From Rhodococcus sp. KBS0724 (lineage in GTDB: Bacteria > Actinomycetota > Actinomycetes > Mycobacteriales > Mycobacteriaceae), in assembly GCF_005938745.2 (NCBI RefSeq), contig NZ_VCBX02000001.1, positions 2,452,001 to 2,516,000 on the forward strand: a stretch of DNA of 64,000 nucleotides, given 5' to 3'. The translations under genes and the position numbers were made by a program. The number at the start of each line of letters is the position of its first letter. Position 1 is the stretch's first letter. This document shows, one piece after another, positions 1-9,535 of the stretch. Under the pieces are notes generated by a model. That model searched no databases and was not told where the DNA came from. It saw nothing but the letters and a program-made list of their open reading frames with translations.

Positions 1-1242
1 AAGACCACTCTCGCCGGCAAGCTGGCCAAGTGGCTCAAGGACCAGGGCCACACGCCTCTCCTCGTCGCGTGTGACCTTCAGCGTCCCGGCGCCGTCACGC
101 AGCTGCAGATCGTCGGCGAACGCGCCGGTGCCGCGGTATTCGCACCGCACCCGGGTACGTCCATCGGTGGCGGCGACAACGCACTCGGCGTGTCCGCTGC
201 CGACCCCGTCGAGGTAGCCCGAGCGGGCGTCGAAGAGGCACGAAACAAGCAGTACGACGTGGTCATCGTCGATACCGCCGGCCGACTCGGCATCGACGCG
301 GATCTGATGGAGCAGGCTGCCGGTATTCGCGACGCCGTCAACCCGGACGAGACAATTTTTGTTCTCGACTCGATGATCGGTCAGGACGCCGTCAGCACCG
401 CCGAGGCGTTCCGCGAGGGTGTCGGCTTCACCGGCGTTGTCCTCACCAAGCTCGACGGCGACGCCCGTGGTGGCGCCGCGCTCAGCGTTCGTGAGATCAC
501 GGGCCAGCCCATTCTGTTTGCGTCGACGGGCGAGAAGCTCGAAGACTTCGACGTCTTCCACCCGGACCGTATGGCCAGCCGCATCCTCGGCATGGGCGAT
601 GTCCTGAGCCTTATCGAGCAGGCCGAGCAGGTTTTCGACGCCGATCAGGCCGAAGCAACGGCCGCCAAGATCGGTTCCGGTCAGCTGACGCTCGAGGATT
701 TCCTCGATCAGATGATGGCTGTCCGCAAGATGGGCCCGATCGGCAACCTCCTCGGCATGCTGCCAGGTGCAGGCGGCATGAAGGACGCGCTGGCCAACGT
801 CGACGAGAAGCAACTCGACCGCATCCAGGCGATCATCCGCGGTATGACGCCCGCCGAGCGTGAAGACCCCAAGATCATCAACGCGTCGCGTCGTCTGCGC
901 ATCGCCAACGGTTCCGGTGTCAAGGTCTCCGACGTCAACCAGTTGGTCGACCGGTTCTTCGAGGCCCGAAAGATGATGGCCGCCATGGCCGGTCGCATGG
1001 GTATGCCCGGCGCCCGCAAGCAGGTGCGCAGCAAGAAGGGCAAGAAGGGCAAGAAGGGCGGCAAGGGTCCGACGCAGCCCAAGATGCGCGGAGGGTTCCC
1101 CGGTATGGGCGGATTCCCGGGTATGCCCGGCGGCATGCCTGCCGGAATGCCCGACCTGTCGAACATGCCCAAGGGACTCGATCAGTTGCCGCCCGGACTC
1201 GAAGGCATCGACCTGTCGCAGCTCAAGCTGCCCAAGAAGTAG
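1..1242 (+). CDS. ffh: Signal recognition particle protein Ffh (5' partial)
   Basis: SRP54-type GTPase that binds 4.5S RNA and signal sequences and delivers ribosomes to FtsY at the membrane. The window starts inside the P-loop (KTTLAGKL), so the N-domain and the start of the G-domain are missing. The reading frame is open from base 1 and gives 413 residues. G3 (DTAGRLG, about residue 91 of the fragment) and G4 (TKLDGDARGG, about 149) are visible. The methionine-rich M-domain follows from about residue 200, and the tail carries a KKGKKGKKGG run and Met/Gly/Pro repeats (GGFPGM type). Identification is secure; the truncation is only the window edge. Confidence 0.98.
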   Translation, partial: KTTLAGKLAKWLKDQGHTPLLVACDLQRPGAVTQLQIVGERAGAAVFAPHPGTSIGGGDNALGVSAADPVEVARAGVEEARNKQYDVVIVDTAGRLGIDADLMEQAAGIRDAVNPDETIFVLDSMIGQDAVSTAEAFREGVGFTGVVLTKLDGDARGGAALSVREITGQPILFASTGEKLEDFDVFHPDRMASRILGMGDVLSLIEQAEQVFDADQAEATAAKIGSGQLTLEDFLDQMMAVRKMGPIGNLLGMLPGAGGMKDALANVDEKQLDRIQAIIRGMTPAEREDPKIINASRRLRIANGSGVKVSDVNQLVDRFFEARKMMAAMAGRMGMPGARKQVRSKKGKKGKKGGKGPTQPKMRGGFPGMGGFPGMPGGMPAGMPDLSNMPKGLDQLPPGLEGIDLSQLKLPKK

Positions 1243-1246
1243 ACAC

Positions 1247-2329
1247 GTGAGCGCCCTCCATCTGCGGGGTATCGGTCTGCCCGACGCCGCGCCGATCGAA
1301 CTGTGGGTTGTCGACGGCCGGATCACTTTCGAACCGGTCACAGGCGCCGAGACGATTGTCGACGCGGGGTGGATCACGCCCGGTCTTGTCGACGCGCATT
1401 GCCATGTCGGTATTCGCTTCGGCGGGGGCGGCGGCGAGACCGTCGACGGTCTGATCGCTCAGGCGCAGACCGAGCGCGACGCGGGTGTCCTGTTGTTGCG
1501 TGATGCGGGATCACCTGTCGATACCCGATTCATCGACGATCGGGCGGATCTTCCGCGGATCATCCGCGCGGGTCAGCACATTGCTGCGCCCAAGCGGTAC
1601 ATCCCGGGGTTGCCGGTCGATCTCGAAGACGAATCGCAGTTGCCGGCCGAGGTCGTGCGTCAGGCGAGGGCCGGTGACGGCTGGGTCAAGCTTGTCGGGG
1701 ATTGGATCGACCGTTCTGTCGGTGACCTCGCGCCGCTGTGGAGCGACGAGATCCTGGTGGAAGCCATTGCCGCGGCTCACGCGGAAGGCGCCAAGGTCAC
1801 GGCCCACGTTTTTGCCGAGGACGCGCTTCCCGGCCTGATCAACGCCGGTATCGACTGCATCGAGCACGGCACCGGATTGACCGACGAGACCATCGAGTTG
1901 ATGGTTGCTCACGGCACCGCGCTGGTACCGACGCTGATCAACATCGCGACGTTCCCCGGCATCGCCGACTCCGCGACGCGGTACCCGATCTACGCGGCCC
2001 ACATGCGCGATCTGCACTCGCGGCGCCATCGGACGATCGGTGCGGCGCACGAAGCCGGCATCCCGATCTACGCCGGCACGGATGCCGGGGGATCGATCCT
2101 GCACGGCCGGATCGCCGACGAGGTGGCTGAACTCGAGATCGCCGGCCTGTCGTCACACGACGCGCTCGGTGCGGCCTGCTGGGATGCGCGCACCTGGCTG
2201 GGTGGCTCTGGATTGATCGAGGGAGCGCCCGCTGACCTGGTGGTTTTCGACGAAGATCCGCGTGGAAACACCGCTGTGCTGACGAAGCCCGCCCACGTGG
2301 TGCTTCGCGGCAATGTAATCGCCCGGTAA
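1247..2329 (+). CDS. Metal-dependent amidohydrolase family protein
   Basis: 360-aa protein of the imidazolonepropionase/dihydroorotase-like amidohydrolase superfamily, probably cytoplasmic. The HxH metal motif is at residues 51-53 (DAHCHVG). A lysine (WVKLVGD), two further histidines (TAHVF and IEHGTG) and a late aspartate (AGTDAGG) complete the usual metal site. A GTG start lies four bases after the ffh stop, so it is probably cotranscribed with ffh. Substrate unknown; members of this family act on cyclic amides, ureas or peptides such as prolidase substrates. M. tuberculosis carries a similar amidohydrolase next to ffh (from memory). Confidence 0.85.
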   Translation: MSALHLRGIGLPDAAPIELWVVDGRITFEPVTGAETIVDAGWITPGLVDAHCHVGIRFGGGGGETVDGLIAQAQTERDAGVLLLRDAGSPVDTRFIDDRADLPRIIRAGQHIAAPKRYIPGLPVDLEDESQLPAEVVRQARAGDGWVKLVGDWIDRSVGDLAPLWSDEILVEAIAAAHAEGAKVTAHVFAEDALPGLINAGIDCIEHGTGLTDETIELMVAHGTALVPTLINIATFPGIADSATRYPIYAAHMRDLHSRRHRTIGAAHEAGIPIYAGTDAGGSILHGRIADEVAELEIAGLSSHDALGAACWDARTWLGGSGLIEGAPADLVVFDEDPRGNTAVLTKPAHVVLRGNVIAR

Positions 2330-2360
2330 CGCTTGCCTGGATTTCATCCACAAGTCGGTA

Positions 2361-2376
2361 TCTGGCACAATGGACG
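2361..2376 (+). promoter_or_regulatory. Putative extended -10 promoter element for rpsP
   Basis: The sequence TCTGGCACAATGGACG contains TGG-CACAAT, which fits an extended -10 (TGn plus hexamer). It lies about 140 bases before rpsP. The same 16 bases occur at 15048-15063 before rplS, which supports a shared promoter element. No convincing -35 was seen. Confidence 0.55.
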
Positions 2377-2515
2377 ACTGTTCGTCGCAAACGGTTACGT
2401 ACCGCTGTGACGGTCACAGGTTAGAGGCAAAACCGGGCTCCCAAATTCGTGGGGGTTGCTGAATTGCACGTGACACGCGCCGCACTGTTGTGCGCGCTGA
2501 AGGAGTACCACAGCC

Positions 2516-2986
2516 ATGGCTGTCAAGATCAAGCTCACCCGCCTCGGCAAGATCCGCAACGCTCAGTACCGCGTTGTCATCGCCGACTCCCGCACCCGTC
2601 GTGACGGCCGTGCGATCGAGACCATCGGCAAGTACCACCCCAAGGAAGAGCCGTCGCTGATCGACATCGATTCCGAGCGTGCTCAGTACTGGCTGTCCGT
2701 GGGCGCACAGCCCACCGAGCCCGTCGAGGCTCTCCTCAAGATCACCGGTGACTGGCAGAAGTTCAAGGGCCTCCCGGGCACCGAAGGCACCCTGCGTGTC
2801 AAGGAAGCCAAGCCCTCCAAGCTCGAACTGTTCCAGGCTGCACTCGCGCAGGCCGAGAACGAGCCGGTTGCAGAAGCAATCACCCCCAAGAAGAAGAAGG
2901 CTGCCAAGGCAGACGAGGCTAAGGCAGAAGACGCCGCAGCCGACGCCGAGGCTCCCGCTGCAGACGCCGAGGCTGCTGACAAGTGA
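2516..2986 (+). CDS. rpsP: 30S ribosomal protein S16
   Basis: Structural protein of the small ribosomal subunit, here 156 aa. The N-terminal core ([20 protein letters not shown]) is typical. The family is often about 80-90 aa; the extra C-terminal part from about residue 115 is a Lys/Ala/Glu-rich tail ([17 protein letters not shown]), as in mycobacterial S16. The ATG is preceded by GAAGGAG. It is the first gene of the S16-KH-RimM-TrmD group and has a 140-base leader after the proposed promoter. Its stop overlaps the GTG of the next gene by 4 bases. Confidence 0.98.
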   Translation: MAVKIKLTRLGKIRNAQYRVVIADSRTRRDGRAIETIGKYHPKEEPSLIDIDSERAQYWLSVGAQPTEPVEALLKITGDWQKFKGLPGTEGTLRVKEAKPSKLELFQAALAQAENEPVAEAITPKKKKAAKADEAKAEDAAADAEAPAADAEAADK

Positions 2987-3225
2987 GTGCCGTCGTCGCT
3001 GATGCGGTAGAGCATTTGGTTCGCGGCATTGTCGCCAATCCTGACGACGTGCGCGTCGAACTGATGACCGGACGCCGTGGACGTACCGTCGAGGTGCACG
3101 TGCATCCCGACGATCTCGGCAAGGTCATCGGCAGGGGCGGCCGCACCGCGACCGCTCTGCGGACCCTGGTTTCCGGTATCGGTGGCCGTGGTATTCGCGT
3201 TGACGTCGTCGACACCGATCAGTAG
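2983..3225 (+). CDS. KH-domain RNA-binding protein (KhpA-like)
   Basis: 80-aa single KH domain protein. The GxxG loop is GRGG at residues 50-53 ([13 protein letters not shown]). Proteins of this type (KhpA, formerly UPF0109) bind RNA, pair with KhpB/Jag in Gram-positives and influence ribosome maturation and cell division. The GTG start overlaps the rpsP stop (GTGA), indicating translational coupling, and rimM follows after 14 bases. Confidence 0.93.
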   Translation: MSAVVADAVEHLVRGIVANPDDVRVELMTGRRGRTVEVHVHPDDLGKVIGRGGRTATALRTLVSGIGGRGIRVDVVDTDQ

Positions 3226-3239
3226 ACGGCAGTATTTCT

Positions 3240-3797
3240 GTGGAACTCGTTGTCGGTCGTGTCGCGAAGGCGCATGGCATCAAAGGTGAACTGGTCGTAG
3301 AGGTTCGTACTGACGAACCCGAAGAGCGTTTTGCCGTTGGATCTGTGCTGCGTGGGCATAAGCCGCGCGAGTCCACAAGCAAGTCCTACACAGTAGAAGC
3401 CGCCCGGGATCATTCCGGGCGGCTCCTGCTGCGTCTCGAAGGCGTCAACGATCGCGGCGAGGCAGATGCCTTGCGCGGAACGTTGTTTGTCATCGACAGC
3501 AGTGAACTCGAACCGTCCGACGACCCGGACGAGTTCTACGATCACGAACTCGAAGGTCTGAAGGTCGTTCTGGCCGACGGCACCGAGGTGGGTTCCGTGA
3601 TCGAGGTATTGCATTCTGCGGCAGGCGAATTGCTGTCGATCAGGCGCACCGGTGAGACGTCGGGCGAGTTGTTGGTTCCTTTTGTCGCCGCCATCGTGAC
3701 CAAGGTGTCCATTGCCGACGGTTTGGTCGAGATCACGCCTCCCGAGGGCCTGCTCGACCCAGACTTCGGTGACAAGTCGAATTCAGAGCGCGAATGA
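3240..3797 (+). CDS. rimM: 16S rRNA processing protein RimM
   Basis: 185-aa 30S maturation factor that binds S19 and helps assemble the 30S head. The N-terminal RimM domain is at about residues 1-85 ([18 protein letters not shown]) and the PRC-barrel at about 95-170 ([11 protein letters not shown] ... [12 protein letters not shown]). It starts with GTG. It lies between the KH protein and trmD, the order usual in actinobacteria, in a single operon with short spacers. Confidence 0.97.
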   Translation: MELVVGRVAKAHGIKGELVVEVRTDEPEERFAVGSVLRGHKPRESTSKSYTVEAARDHSGRLLLRLEGVNDRGEADALRGTLFVIDSSELEPSDDPDEFYDHELEGLKVVLADGTEVGSVIEVLHSAAGELLSIRRTGETSGELLVPFVAAIVTKVSIADGLVEITPPEGLLDPDFGDKSNSERE

Positions 3798-3804
3798 TCG
3801 ATTC

Positions 3805-4509
3805 ATGCGTCTCGACGTAGTCACCATTTTTCCCGAGTATCTCGAACCGCTTCGTGCTGCCTTGCTGGGCAAGGCAATCGAACGTGGCTTGATCTCGGTT
3901 GATGTCCACGATCTGCGTTCGTGGACCCATGACGTACACAAGGCCGTCGACGATTCCCCGTATGGCGGGGGACCGGGCATGGTCATGAAACCCACCGTGT
4001 GGGGTCCCGCTCTCGACGACGTCCTCGGACGCTCCGATTCTTCCGGCCCGGACGATGCCGACACTATTCTGGTGGTGCCGACCCCTGCCGGAGTTCCCTT
4101 CACTCAAGCCACAGCTCATCGTTGGTCGAAGGCGCAGCATCTTGTTTTTGCGTGCGGTCGCTACGAGGGCATCGATCAGCGGGTCTTCGACGACGCGGCC
4201 AAGCGGGTGCGTGTCGAAGAGGTCAGTATCGGCGATTACGTCCTGATCGGCGGTGAGGCCGCCGTCCTGGTGATGGTGGAAGCCGTGGTCCGCTTGATGC
4301 CCGGCGTTCTCGGCAATCAGCTATCGCACCAAGAGGATTCGTTTTCCGACGGTCTTCTCGAAGGGCCGAGCTACACCCGTCCAGCCGTCTGGCGTGATCT
4401 CGAAGTTCCGCCGGTTCTGCTGTCCGGCGATCACGCGAAGATCAAGGCCTGGCGCCATGAGCAGTCGCTGGCGCGCACGGCCGAACGTCGGCCGGACCTA
4501 CTGCCCTAG
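3805..4509 (+). CDS. trmD: tRNA (guanine37-N1)-methyltransferase
   Basis: SPOUT-class methyltransferase that makes m1G37 in tRNAs to prevent +1 frameshifting. The ATG at 3805 gives 234 aa starting [16 protein letters not shown], the standard N-terminus; longer in-frame extensions overlap rimM and are unlikely. Visible motifs are [20 protein letters not shown] and the SAM-binding knot region [14 protein letters not shown]. It is the last gene of the rpsP operon. Its stop shares a CTAG tetranucleotide with the stop of the convergent reductase gene. Confidence 0.98.
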   Translation: MRLDVVTIFPEYLEPLRAALLGKAIERGLISVDVHDLRSWTHDVHKAVDDSPYGGGPGMVMKPTVWGPALDDVLGRSDSSGPDDADTILVVPTPAGVPFTQATAHRWSKAQHLVFACGRYEGIDQRVFDDAAKRVRVEEVSIGDYVLIGGEAAVLVMVEAVVRLMPGVLGNQLSHQEDSFSDGLLEGPSYTRPAVWRDLEVPPVLLSGDHAKIKAWRHEQSLARTAERRPDLLP

Positions 4510-5081
4510 GCGGTTCGCTTCAGCCAGGTGATGCTCGCACCGTTGTCGAAGGCTTCGCTCGCTGTGGGCGCGAAGAGGGTCGGCTCGAACGCGCCGGCGA
4601 TCATCGGAATTCCCGCACCTGCGACAACCGGGTATCTCTTGATGATCAGTTCGTCGATCTCCGGTAGTAGTTCCCCGGCAAGTATTCCGCCGCCGCATAA
4701 CCAGATATCTTGTCCTTCTTCGGCTTTGAGCTCTTTGGTTTTCGTCAACGGGTCAGCGCGCACCAGATTGACTGCCGGATCGTCGATGTCGGGGAGCGTG
4801 GTCGAGACGACAAACTGCCGTAGGTGCGCGTACGGACTGCTTACGCCGGCGCTTCGCGCAGGTTCGTAGGAACCGCGGCCCATGAGAACGGTGTCGAAGA
4901 CCTTGTTGGGAGGGTTGTTCATTCCGATGTGAGGTCGCAGGTGCGTGGGCACGGTCTCGGGATAACGCTCGCTGAGTGACGCGGTCATCTGATCGGAGAG
5001 CGGATAGAAATCGAATTCTCCTCCGGGGCCCGCGATGTATCCGTCCAGTGACGTTCCGACGTAGTACACAAGCTTTCGCAT
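4506..5081 (-). CDS. Dihydrofolate reductase-like (RibD C-terminal domain) protein
   Basis: 191-aa NADPH-dependent reductase-like protein of the RibD C-terminal/DHFR fold. The N-terminus [18 protein letters not shown], the central [11 protein letters not shown] and the [14 protein letters not shown] segment are typical of YwjB/YyaP-like proteins. The true substrate is unknown. It is divergent from a TetR gene 69 bases away, so it is probably that regulator's target. It ends convergently on trmD with a 4-base overlap. Confidence 0.85.
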   Translation of the reverse strand: MRKLVYYVGTSLDGYIAGPGGEFDFYPLSDQMTASLSERYPETVPTHLRPHIGMNNPPNKVFDTVLMGRGSYEPARSAGVSSPYAHLRQFVVSTTLPDIDDPAVNLVRADPLTKTKELKAEEGQDIWLCGGGILAGELLPEIDELIIKRYPVVAGAGIPMIAGAFEPTLFAPTASEAFDNGASITWLKRTA

Positions 5082-5150
5082 GAATAACTCCGTTCGTAGT
5101 ACTCTGTTTGTAGTGGTTTCACGTTAAGGCTGACTCAGGAGTGGTGTCAA

Positions 5151-5729
5151 GTGCGAAAGAACCCGGAACGCCGGCTGGCGCTGATCGATGCCGCAATCGA
5201 GGTGCTGGCGCGAGAGGGCGCTAGAGGCTTGACATTTCGAGCGGTTGATTCGCAGGCGACCGTGCCGAACGGGACTGCGTCGAACTACTTCGCGAATCGC
5301 GACGACCTCCTTACTCAAACCGGTGGCCGGATCTATGAACGACTGATACCCGATAACCTCGAGGCAATGATCGACCCTGTCAACGGCACAGATCGTGAGC
5401 GCCTGGTGACGCTCATGTTCGAAGTGGTCGAACGGGGCAGCTCATTCGGGAAGGGATTCCTTGCGCTCATGGAGCTGCGCCTCGAGGCGACGCGTAGGCC
5501 TGACCTTCGAGCGGTTCTGACGGTCCGCATTCGCGAAGACTTCGAACTCAACGTCGCCAACCATTTGGCCTCGCGGGTGCCGGGTGATGCGATGACCGTT
5601 CGACTGCTCTACCTGTCGTTGAACTGGTTGATTCTCGATCGCCTCACGCTGCCGGATCTGTTCGGCGACGAGGACATTCGAGCGCTTGTCGAGGCGGCTG
5701 TCGATCGGGCGCTGCCGCCAACTCGGTAG
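5151..5729 (+). CDS. TetR/AcrR-family transcriptional regulator
   Basis: 192-aa repressor-type protein. The N-terminal helix-turn-helix spans about residues 8-52 (ALIDAAIEVLAREGARGLTFRAV, then GTASNYFANRDDL). The C-terminal half is an all-helical ligand/dimer domain. A GTG start is preceded by AGGAGTG. It is divergent from the RibD-like reductase; autoregulation and control of that gene from the 69-base spacer is the simplest inference. The ligand is unknown. Confidence 0.88.
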   Translation: MRKNPERRLALIDAAIEVLAREGARGLTFRAVDSQATVPNGTASNYFANRDDLLTQTGGRIYERLIPDNLEAMIDPVNGTDRERLVTLMFEVVERGSSFGKGFLALMELRLEATRRPDLRAVLTVRIREDFELNVANHLASRVPGDAMTVRLLYLSLNWLILDRLTLPDLFGDEDIRALVEAAVDRALPPTR

Positions 5730-5733
5730 CCGG

Positions 5734-6177
5734 TCAGTGATTGTCGGTGCTGCGCCGGAACGAGAAGTATCGATGGCCCAGGAAACTCACGCCGGCGACG
5801 ATCAACATCACCACGGCTTGCGCCGGTAGTGGTGGCGCATGGAGAACCGACACCGCAAAGGTTCCCAGAATCAGATTCAATACGAGCCCACCGGAATTGA
5901 CGACGATAAACGCCCCGAGATCCCGGGCGACGTGCCCCCGGACCCGGAAGACAAGAGTCCGGTGCAGCACAAACGCGATCAGGACGCTGATGCTGTAGGA
6001 ACCGATCAGCGCGACCGCATAGAGATTGTCGTTACCCAATGCGAGCATCCAGATGACGAACAGGCCGTATCCGATGGCTGTATTAACCACTCCCACAAGG
6101 GCAAACGCGATGGGTTGATGTTTCACTATCCGCAGCAGTGGGCCCCGGTCGGCTACCGGTGCGGTGTCCTCGCTCAC
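5734..6177 (-). CDS. GtrA-family membrane protein
   Basis: 147-aa protein with four predicted membrane helices (about residues 20-40, 50-72, 85-105 and 115-138; e.g. FALVGVVNTAIGYGLFVIWM). GtrA-like proteins are thought to move or handle polyprenyl-phosphate-linked sugars for wall polysaccharides or teichoic-acid-like glycosylation. Its start overlaps the end of the large YfhO-like gene by 4 bases, so the two are translationally coupled. A GT2 glycosyltransferase is divergent from this pair. Confidence 0.88.
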   Translation of the reverse strand: MSEDTAPVADRGPLLRIVKHQPIAFALVGVVNTAIGYGLFVIWMLALGNDNLYAVALIGSYSISVLIAFVLHRTLVFRVRGHVARDLGAFIVVNSGGLVLNLILGTFAVSVLHAPPLPAQAVVMLIVAGVSFLGHRYFSFRRSTDNH

Positions 6178-8375
6178 GGTGCGTCGTTCGCGGCGTTGGT
6201 GATCCGGTCACGTCGACGGCCGCGCAGATACATCCATTCGAGTACCCCGAGGCCGAGTATTCCGGCGACCATCGACGCACCGCCGATTTTCCATCCCGGT
6301 GGACGCCAGGTGAGAACCAGCTCCGCGTCCTGGGTTCCGGCCGGAACATCTACCGTGACAAAGGCCTTCGCCACGACATCGATGGGAACCGATTGACCGT
6401 TCAAGGTGGCGCGGTAGCCAGGCCAGCCGAGGCGGGCAAAGACGACCGTCCCGCCGTCACGTGAGCTGACCCGAAGAGTGCTCGACGTGTTCGTCTCGGC
6501 GAGTGAAATTGCTTCCACCCCTTGGGTGTGCGAGATTCGGCCGTTGCGAGTGGAGACCGGGCCGTCGACGCGTTCGAGTACCGAGATGTAGTTTTCGTGG
6601 CCGGGGTAGTCGACCCATGTCCAGCCGTCAGGGGCCGGGTGGTTACGAGCATCGGGGTACAACGCGTTCTGCAGGACAACGCGGTCCACGTTCATGAGAT
6701 CGACCAGGGTGCGGCCGGTTTCCGGTTCGACGGAGAAGGCCCGTGCGAACGCGTCGGGGCACACGCTCATGTCCCACCGCATGCACAGGAGATTGCCGAA
6801 GTAGTAGTGCCCGTTAGGGGTGTAACCGCTCGTATACGTGAGCTCGAGATCCTTCGGATAATTGCCGAAAGCGAGTGAGCCGTACGCGCCGTCGAGGGTG
6901 CGTTGGTCAGGGGTGATGAGAGCACGATCGGCGAGTTGCAGTGTTGTGCCGTCGAAGTCGGGGAAGGCTGCTTTCATGTCCGAGCGGGATTCTGGCAGGT
7001 TCCAGCTCATCGGTGTCGGCTGCGCGGCGCGAACCTGGGCGTAGGCGATCGGGGAGACCGCGACAATGGCGAGGATGCAAGCCGCGGCCGTTCCCTTGGT
7101 GCGGCCCAGCCAGACCATCGCGGCACCGAGAGCGACGACGGCGACAGCCGAGATCACGTGCCATTCCAGGAGGCTCGGTGCGGCCGACGCCGAGCGGATC
7201 ACGAGGAGGCCGACCAGGATTCCGGCGGCAGCGCCGCGGCGGCGCCAGTTGTCGGTGGTGGCGTAGCGGCCGAGCAGGATGCACACCAGCAGTAGCAGTC
7301 CGATCGCCACCATCGGAAGCACCCGTGCGGGCCAGCGGAGGGGGCCGATGGTGCTCGGTCCGGCAGTCCACATGAGGACCGCGACCGTGAAGATTCCGAC
7401 GGCGGTCAACTCGCGTGCGGTGCCGCGAGCTTTGCCCCAGTCGATGAAGGCAAGCGCGGGAATCAGGAACCAGGCGATGTACACCATCGGCATCGTCTGG
7501 ATGTAGCCCCACCACGAGACGAATGCGGGCATCGTGCTGGGCAGGCTGGCGTTGAGGGATTCCGACCACGGTACGGCGAGGAACGCGTCGTTCTTGACCT
7601 CGGAGGCGCCGCGCCACGTGACGTCGGCGGTGAGCAGACTCGGCAGGTAGGTCGCGAGGCCGGCGAGCGCGGCACACGCCGAGACTGCGAGGAGTCGCAC
7701 GGACGGCAGCCAGCGTCGTTGGTAGACCACTTCGCCGACGGCCACAGCAACGATCATCAGGCCGGATTCGACTGAGGGAAATACGTATTGGACCGACATC
7801 GCGAGATACAGGAACACGAACGTCGGTATCGGGCCGCTCTTGCCGCGGGCGTACCGGATCGCCGACGCCCAGGCCTGAACCATCCACGCGGTACCGGTGA
7901 AGGCCGTTATCCAGCTGGCCTCGTCGAAGAAGAGCAGGAAACCCGTGAAGGGAATCGAGACGCCCGCAACGGCAGCCCAGGCGGGCTTGGAACCGTACTC
8001 GACGCAGATCCGAAACACGCCGAGCCCGAGGATGATCGCGAAGATCAGCTTGACGAGCGTCGCGTACAACGCGAGGTTGTCGAAGGACGGCGCGATCAGG
8101 TCGATCAGCAGCTGCGGTGGGTTGAGGAGACCGGCTTCCTCGATGGTGTAGTTCCCGGCCATCCAATTCTCCGGAACGAGAAAGGGCAGGCGACCTTCGC
8201 GCAGATTTCGGCCCAACATGACCCACAACGGCGCGTACTGGGACTCGGTGTCGTCGGTGTAGAAATGGCGGGCATTCGCGAGGACAACAGCAACGTATCC
8301 CGCGATCACGCCGACAGAGGTAACGGCGCCCCATTTGTACACATCGGCTCTGGCACGAATGCGAGTTTCCACCAC
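6174..8375 (-). CDS. YfhO-like multi-span membrane protein (probable GT-C glycosyltransferase)
   Basis: 733-aa membrane protein with about 12-13 hydrophobic helices through residue ~440, then a soluble extracytoplasmic region of about 240 residues and a final helix near the C-terminus (ASMVAGILGLGVLEWMYL). The periplasmic loop after helix 1 carries a DDTESQ motif, resembling the acidic first-loop motif of GT-C polyprenyl-phosphate-sugar-dependent transferases. YfhO proteins glycosylate lipoteichoic acids in Firmicutes; the acceptor here is unknown, possibly arabinogalactan or a lipoglycan. Coupled to gtrA downstream and divergent from a dolichol-phosphate-mannose-synthase-like GT2 that could supply its lipid-linked sugar. 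Confidence 0.75.
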   Translation of the reverse strand: MVETRIRARADVYKWGAVTSVGVIAGYVAVVLANARHFYTDDTESQYAPLWVMLGRNLREGRLPFLVPENWMAGNYTIEEAGLLNPPQLLIDLIAPSFDNLALYATLVKLIFAIILGLGVFRICVEYGSKPAWAAVAGVSIPFTGFLLFFDEASWITAFTGTAWMVQAWASAIRYARGKSGPIPTFVFLYLAMSVQYVFPSVESGLMIVAVAVGEVVYQRRWLPSVRLLAVSACAALAGLATYLPSLLTADVTWRGASEVKNDAFLAVPWSESLNASLPSTMPAFVSWWGYIQTMPMVYIAWFLIPALAFIDWGKARGTARELTAVGIFTVAVLMWTAGPSTIGPLRWPARVLPMVAIGLLLLVCILLGRYATTDNWRRRGAAAGILVGLLVIRSASAAPSLLEWHVISAVAVVALGAAMVWLGRTKGTAAACILAIVAVSPIAYAQVRAAQPTPMSWNLPESRSDMKAAFPDFDGTTLQLADRALITPDQRTLDGAYGSLAFGNYPKDLELTYTSGYTPNGHYYFGNLLCMRWDMSVCPDAFARAFSVEPETGRTLVDLMNVDRVVLQNALYPDARNHPAPDGWTWVDYPGHENYISVLERVDGPVSTRNGRISHTQGVEAISLAETNTSSTLRVSSRDGGTVVFARLGWPGYRATLNGQSVPIDVVAKAFVTVDVPAGTQDAELVLTWRPPGWKIGGASMVAGILGLGVLEWMYLRGRRRDRITNAANDAP

Positions 8376-8545
8376 GAGTTCCAGACCTTAACAGGATCGA
8401 CTGATCGGACCGTGACGCACGCGGGTAAACCGTTGGCAAAGTACAAGAGTCGTACACCCGCGCGTGTTAAAGTTCGCGACGGTGTGAGTCCGGTCGCACT
8501 GATCACTCGACCCTTCGTCGAGTTCCCGAAGGGAGCAGTAAGCGA

Positions 8546-9535
8546 GTGCACTCGATCTCCGTCGTGGTGCCCGTGTACCAGGGCGAACGCACGATTTCCG
8601 CTCTGGTCGACGAGCTGAACACTCTCACCGGCACCTGTGTTACCGCAGGTGGCGCCGAATTCTCGGTTGACGAGATCGTCCTTGTTCACGACAACGGCCC
8701 CGACCGCTCCGACGTGGTTCTCCTCGAGTTGGAGCGCCGCTTCGACCATGTGCGGGTGATCTGGCTGAGCCGCAACTACGGCCAGGACGCCGCCACGATC
8801 GCCGGTATGGCTGCTGCCCGCGGCGACTGGATCGTCACGATCGACGAGGACGGTCAGCACGACCCGGCATCGATCAGTGCGTTTCTCGACGCAGCATTGC
8901 GTGAACGTGCCGACCTCGTCTATTCGAAGCCGGTCAATACCCGACCGCACGGATTTCTCCGAAACGTGACGTCGCGGGGCGCAAAGATGGTTCTCGCGAC
9001 GGTGTTTGCATTCCCGGCATCGGCGCAATTCGAAAGCTTCCGACTGGTTCGGGGCGACATCGCGAGGCAACTCGCGGAGGTCGCGGCAAACGGTGCGTAC
9101 CTCGACGTCGCTCTGACGTGGGTTGTGGGTAACACCGCTACCGTTCCGGTCACCTTGCGCGCGGAGGGCCGAGAGGAATCCGGCTACAACTACCGCCGGT
9201 TGTTCTCACTGTTCTGGAAGATGGTGTTGTGCAGCGGAACCCGGGGGCTCCGGTTGGTCAGTTTGCTCGGGGTGACTCTGGCACTGGCCGGCGTGGTCGT
9301 TGCTGCGGTGATCTTCGTCCAGGCCATGACGGGCGACAACAACGATCCCGAAGGATGGGCGTCGATGATCGTGGCCTTGCTCGTCTGCTCGGGAGCAATC
9401 CTGTTCTCACTTGGTCTTATCGCCGAATATCTTGGGGTTGCATTGCATATTCTGGTGGGCAAACCGCTGTATCTGAAGGTAGACGCACCGCGGCCGGGCC
9501 TGGTCGACACGGACGGTGCCGTACGTGAACGCTGA
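8546..9535 (+). CDS. Glycosyltransferase family 2 (polyprenyl-phosphate sugar transferase-like)
   Basis: 329-aa GT2 enzyme. The Rossmann-like GT-A domain has VVVPVYQGERTI at the N-terminus and the metal-binding DEDGQHDP at about residue 105. Two C-terminal membrane helices (VSLLGVTLALAGVVVAAVIF and SMIVALLVCSGAILFSLGLI) follow, as in DPM/GtrB-type enzymes that load sugars on polyprenyl phosphate. The GTG start has GGGAGCAG upstream. It overlaps the aminotransferase gene, so the sugar transferred may be the amino sugar made by that enzyme. It is divergent from the YfhO/GtrA pair across a 170-base spacer holding both promoters. Confidence 0.88.
   Translation: MHSISVVVPVYQGERTISALVDELNTLTGTCVTAGGAEFSVDEIVLVHDNGPDRSDVVLLELERRFDHVRVIWLSRNYGQDAATIAGMAAARGDWIVTIDEDGQHDPASISAFLDAALRERADLVYSKPVNTRPHGFLRNVTSRGAKMVLATVFAFPASAQFESFRLVRGDIARQLAEVAANGAYLDVALTWVVGNTATVPVTLRAEGREESGYNYRRLFSLFWKMVLCSGTRGLRLVSLLGVTLALAGVVVAAVIFVQAMTGDNNDPEGWASMIVALLVCSGAILFSLGLIAEYLGVALHILVGKPLYLKVDAPRPGLVDTDGAVRER

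Noticed and set aside
2330..2515. rpsP leader considered as a riboswitch
   Set aside because: No conserved riboswitch core or terminator/antiterminator pair could be seen by eye.
6907..8457. 516-codon minus-strand frame over the YfhO-like gene
   Set aside because: Out-of-frame shadow rich in Arg; the overlapping frame has clear membrane helices and coupling to gtrA.
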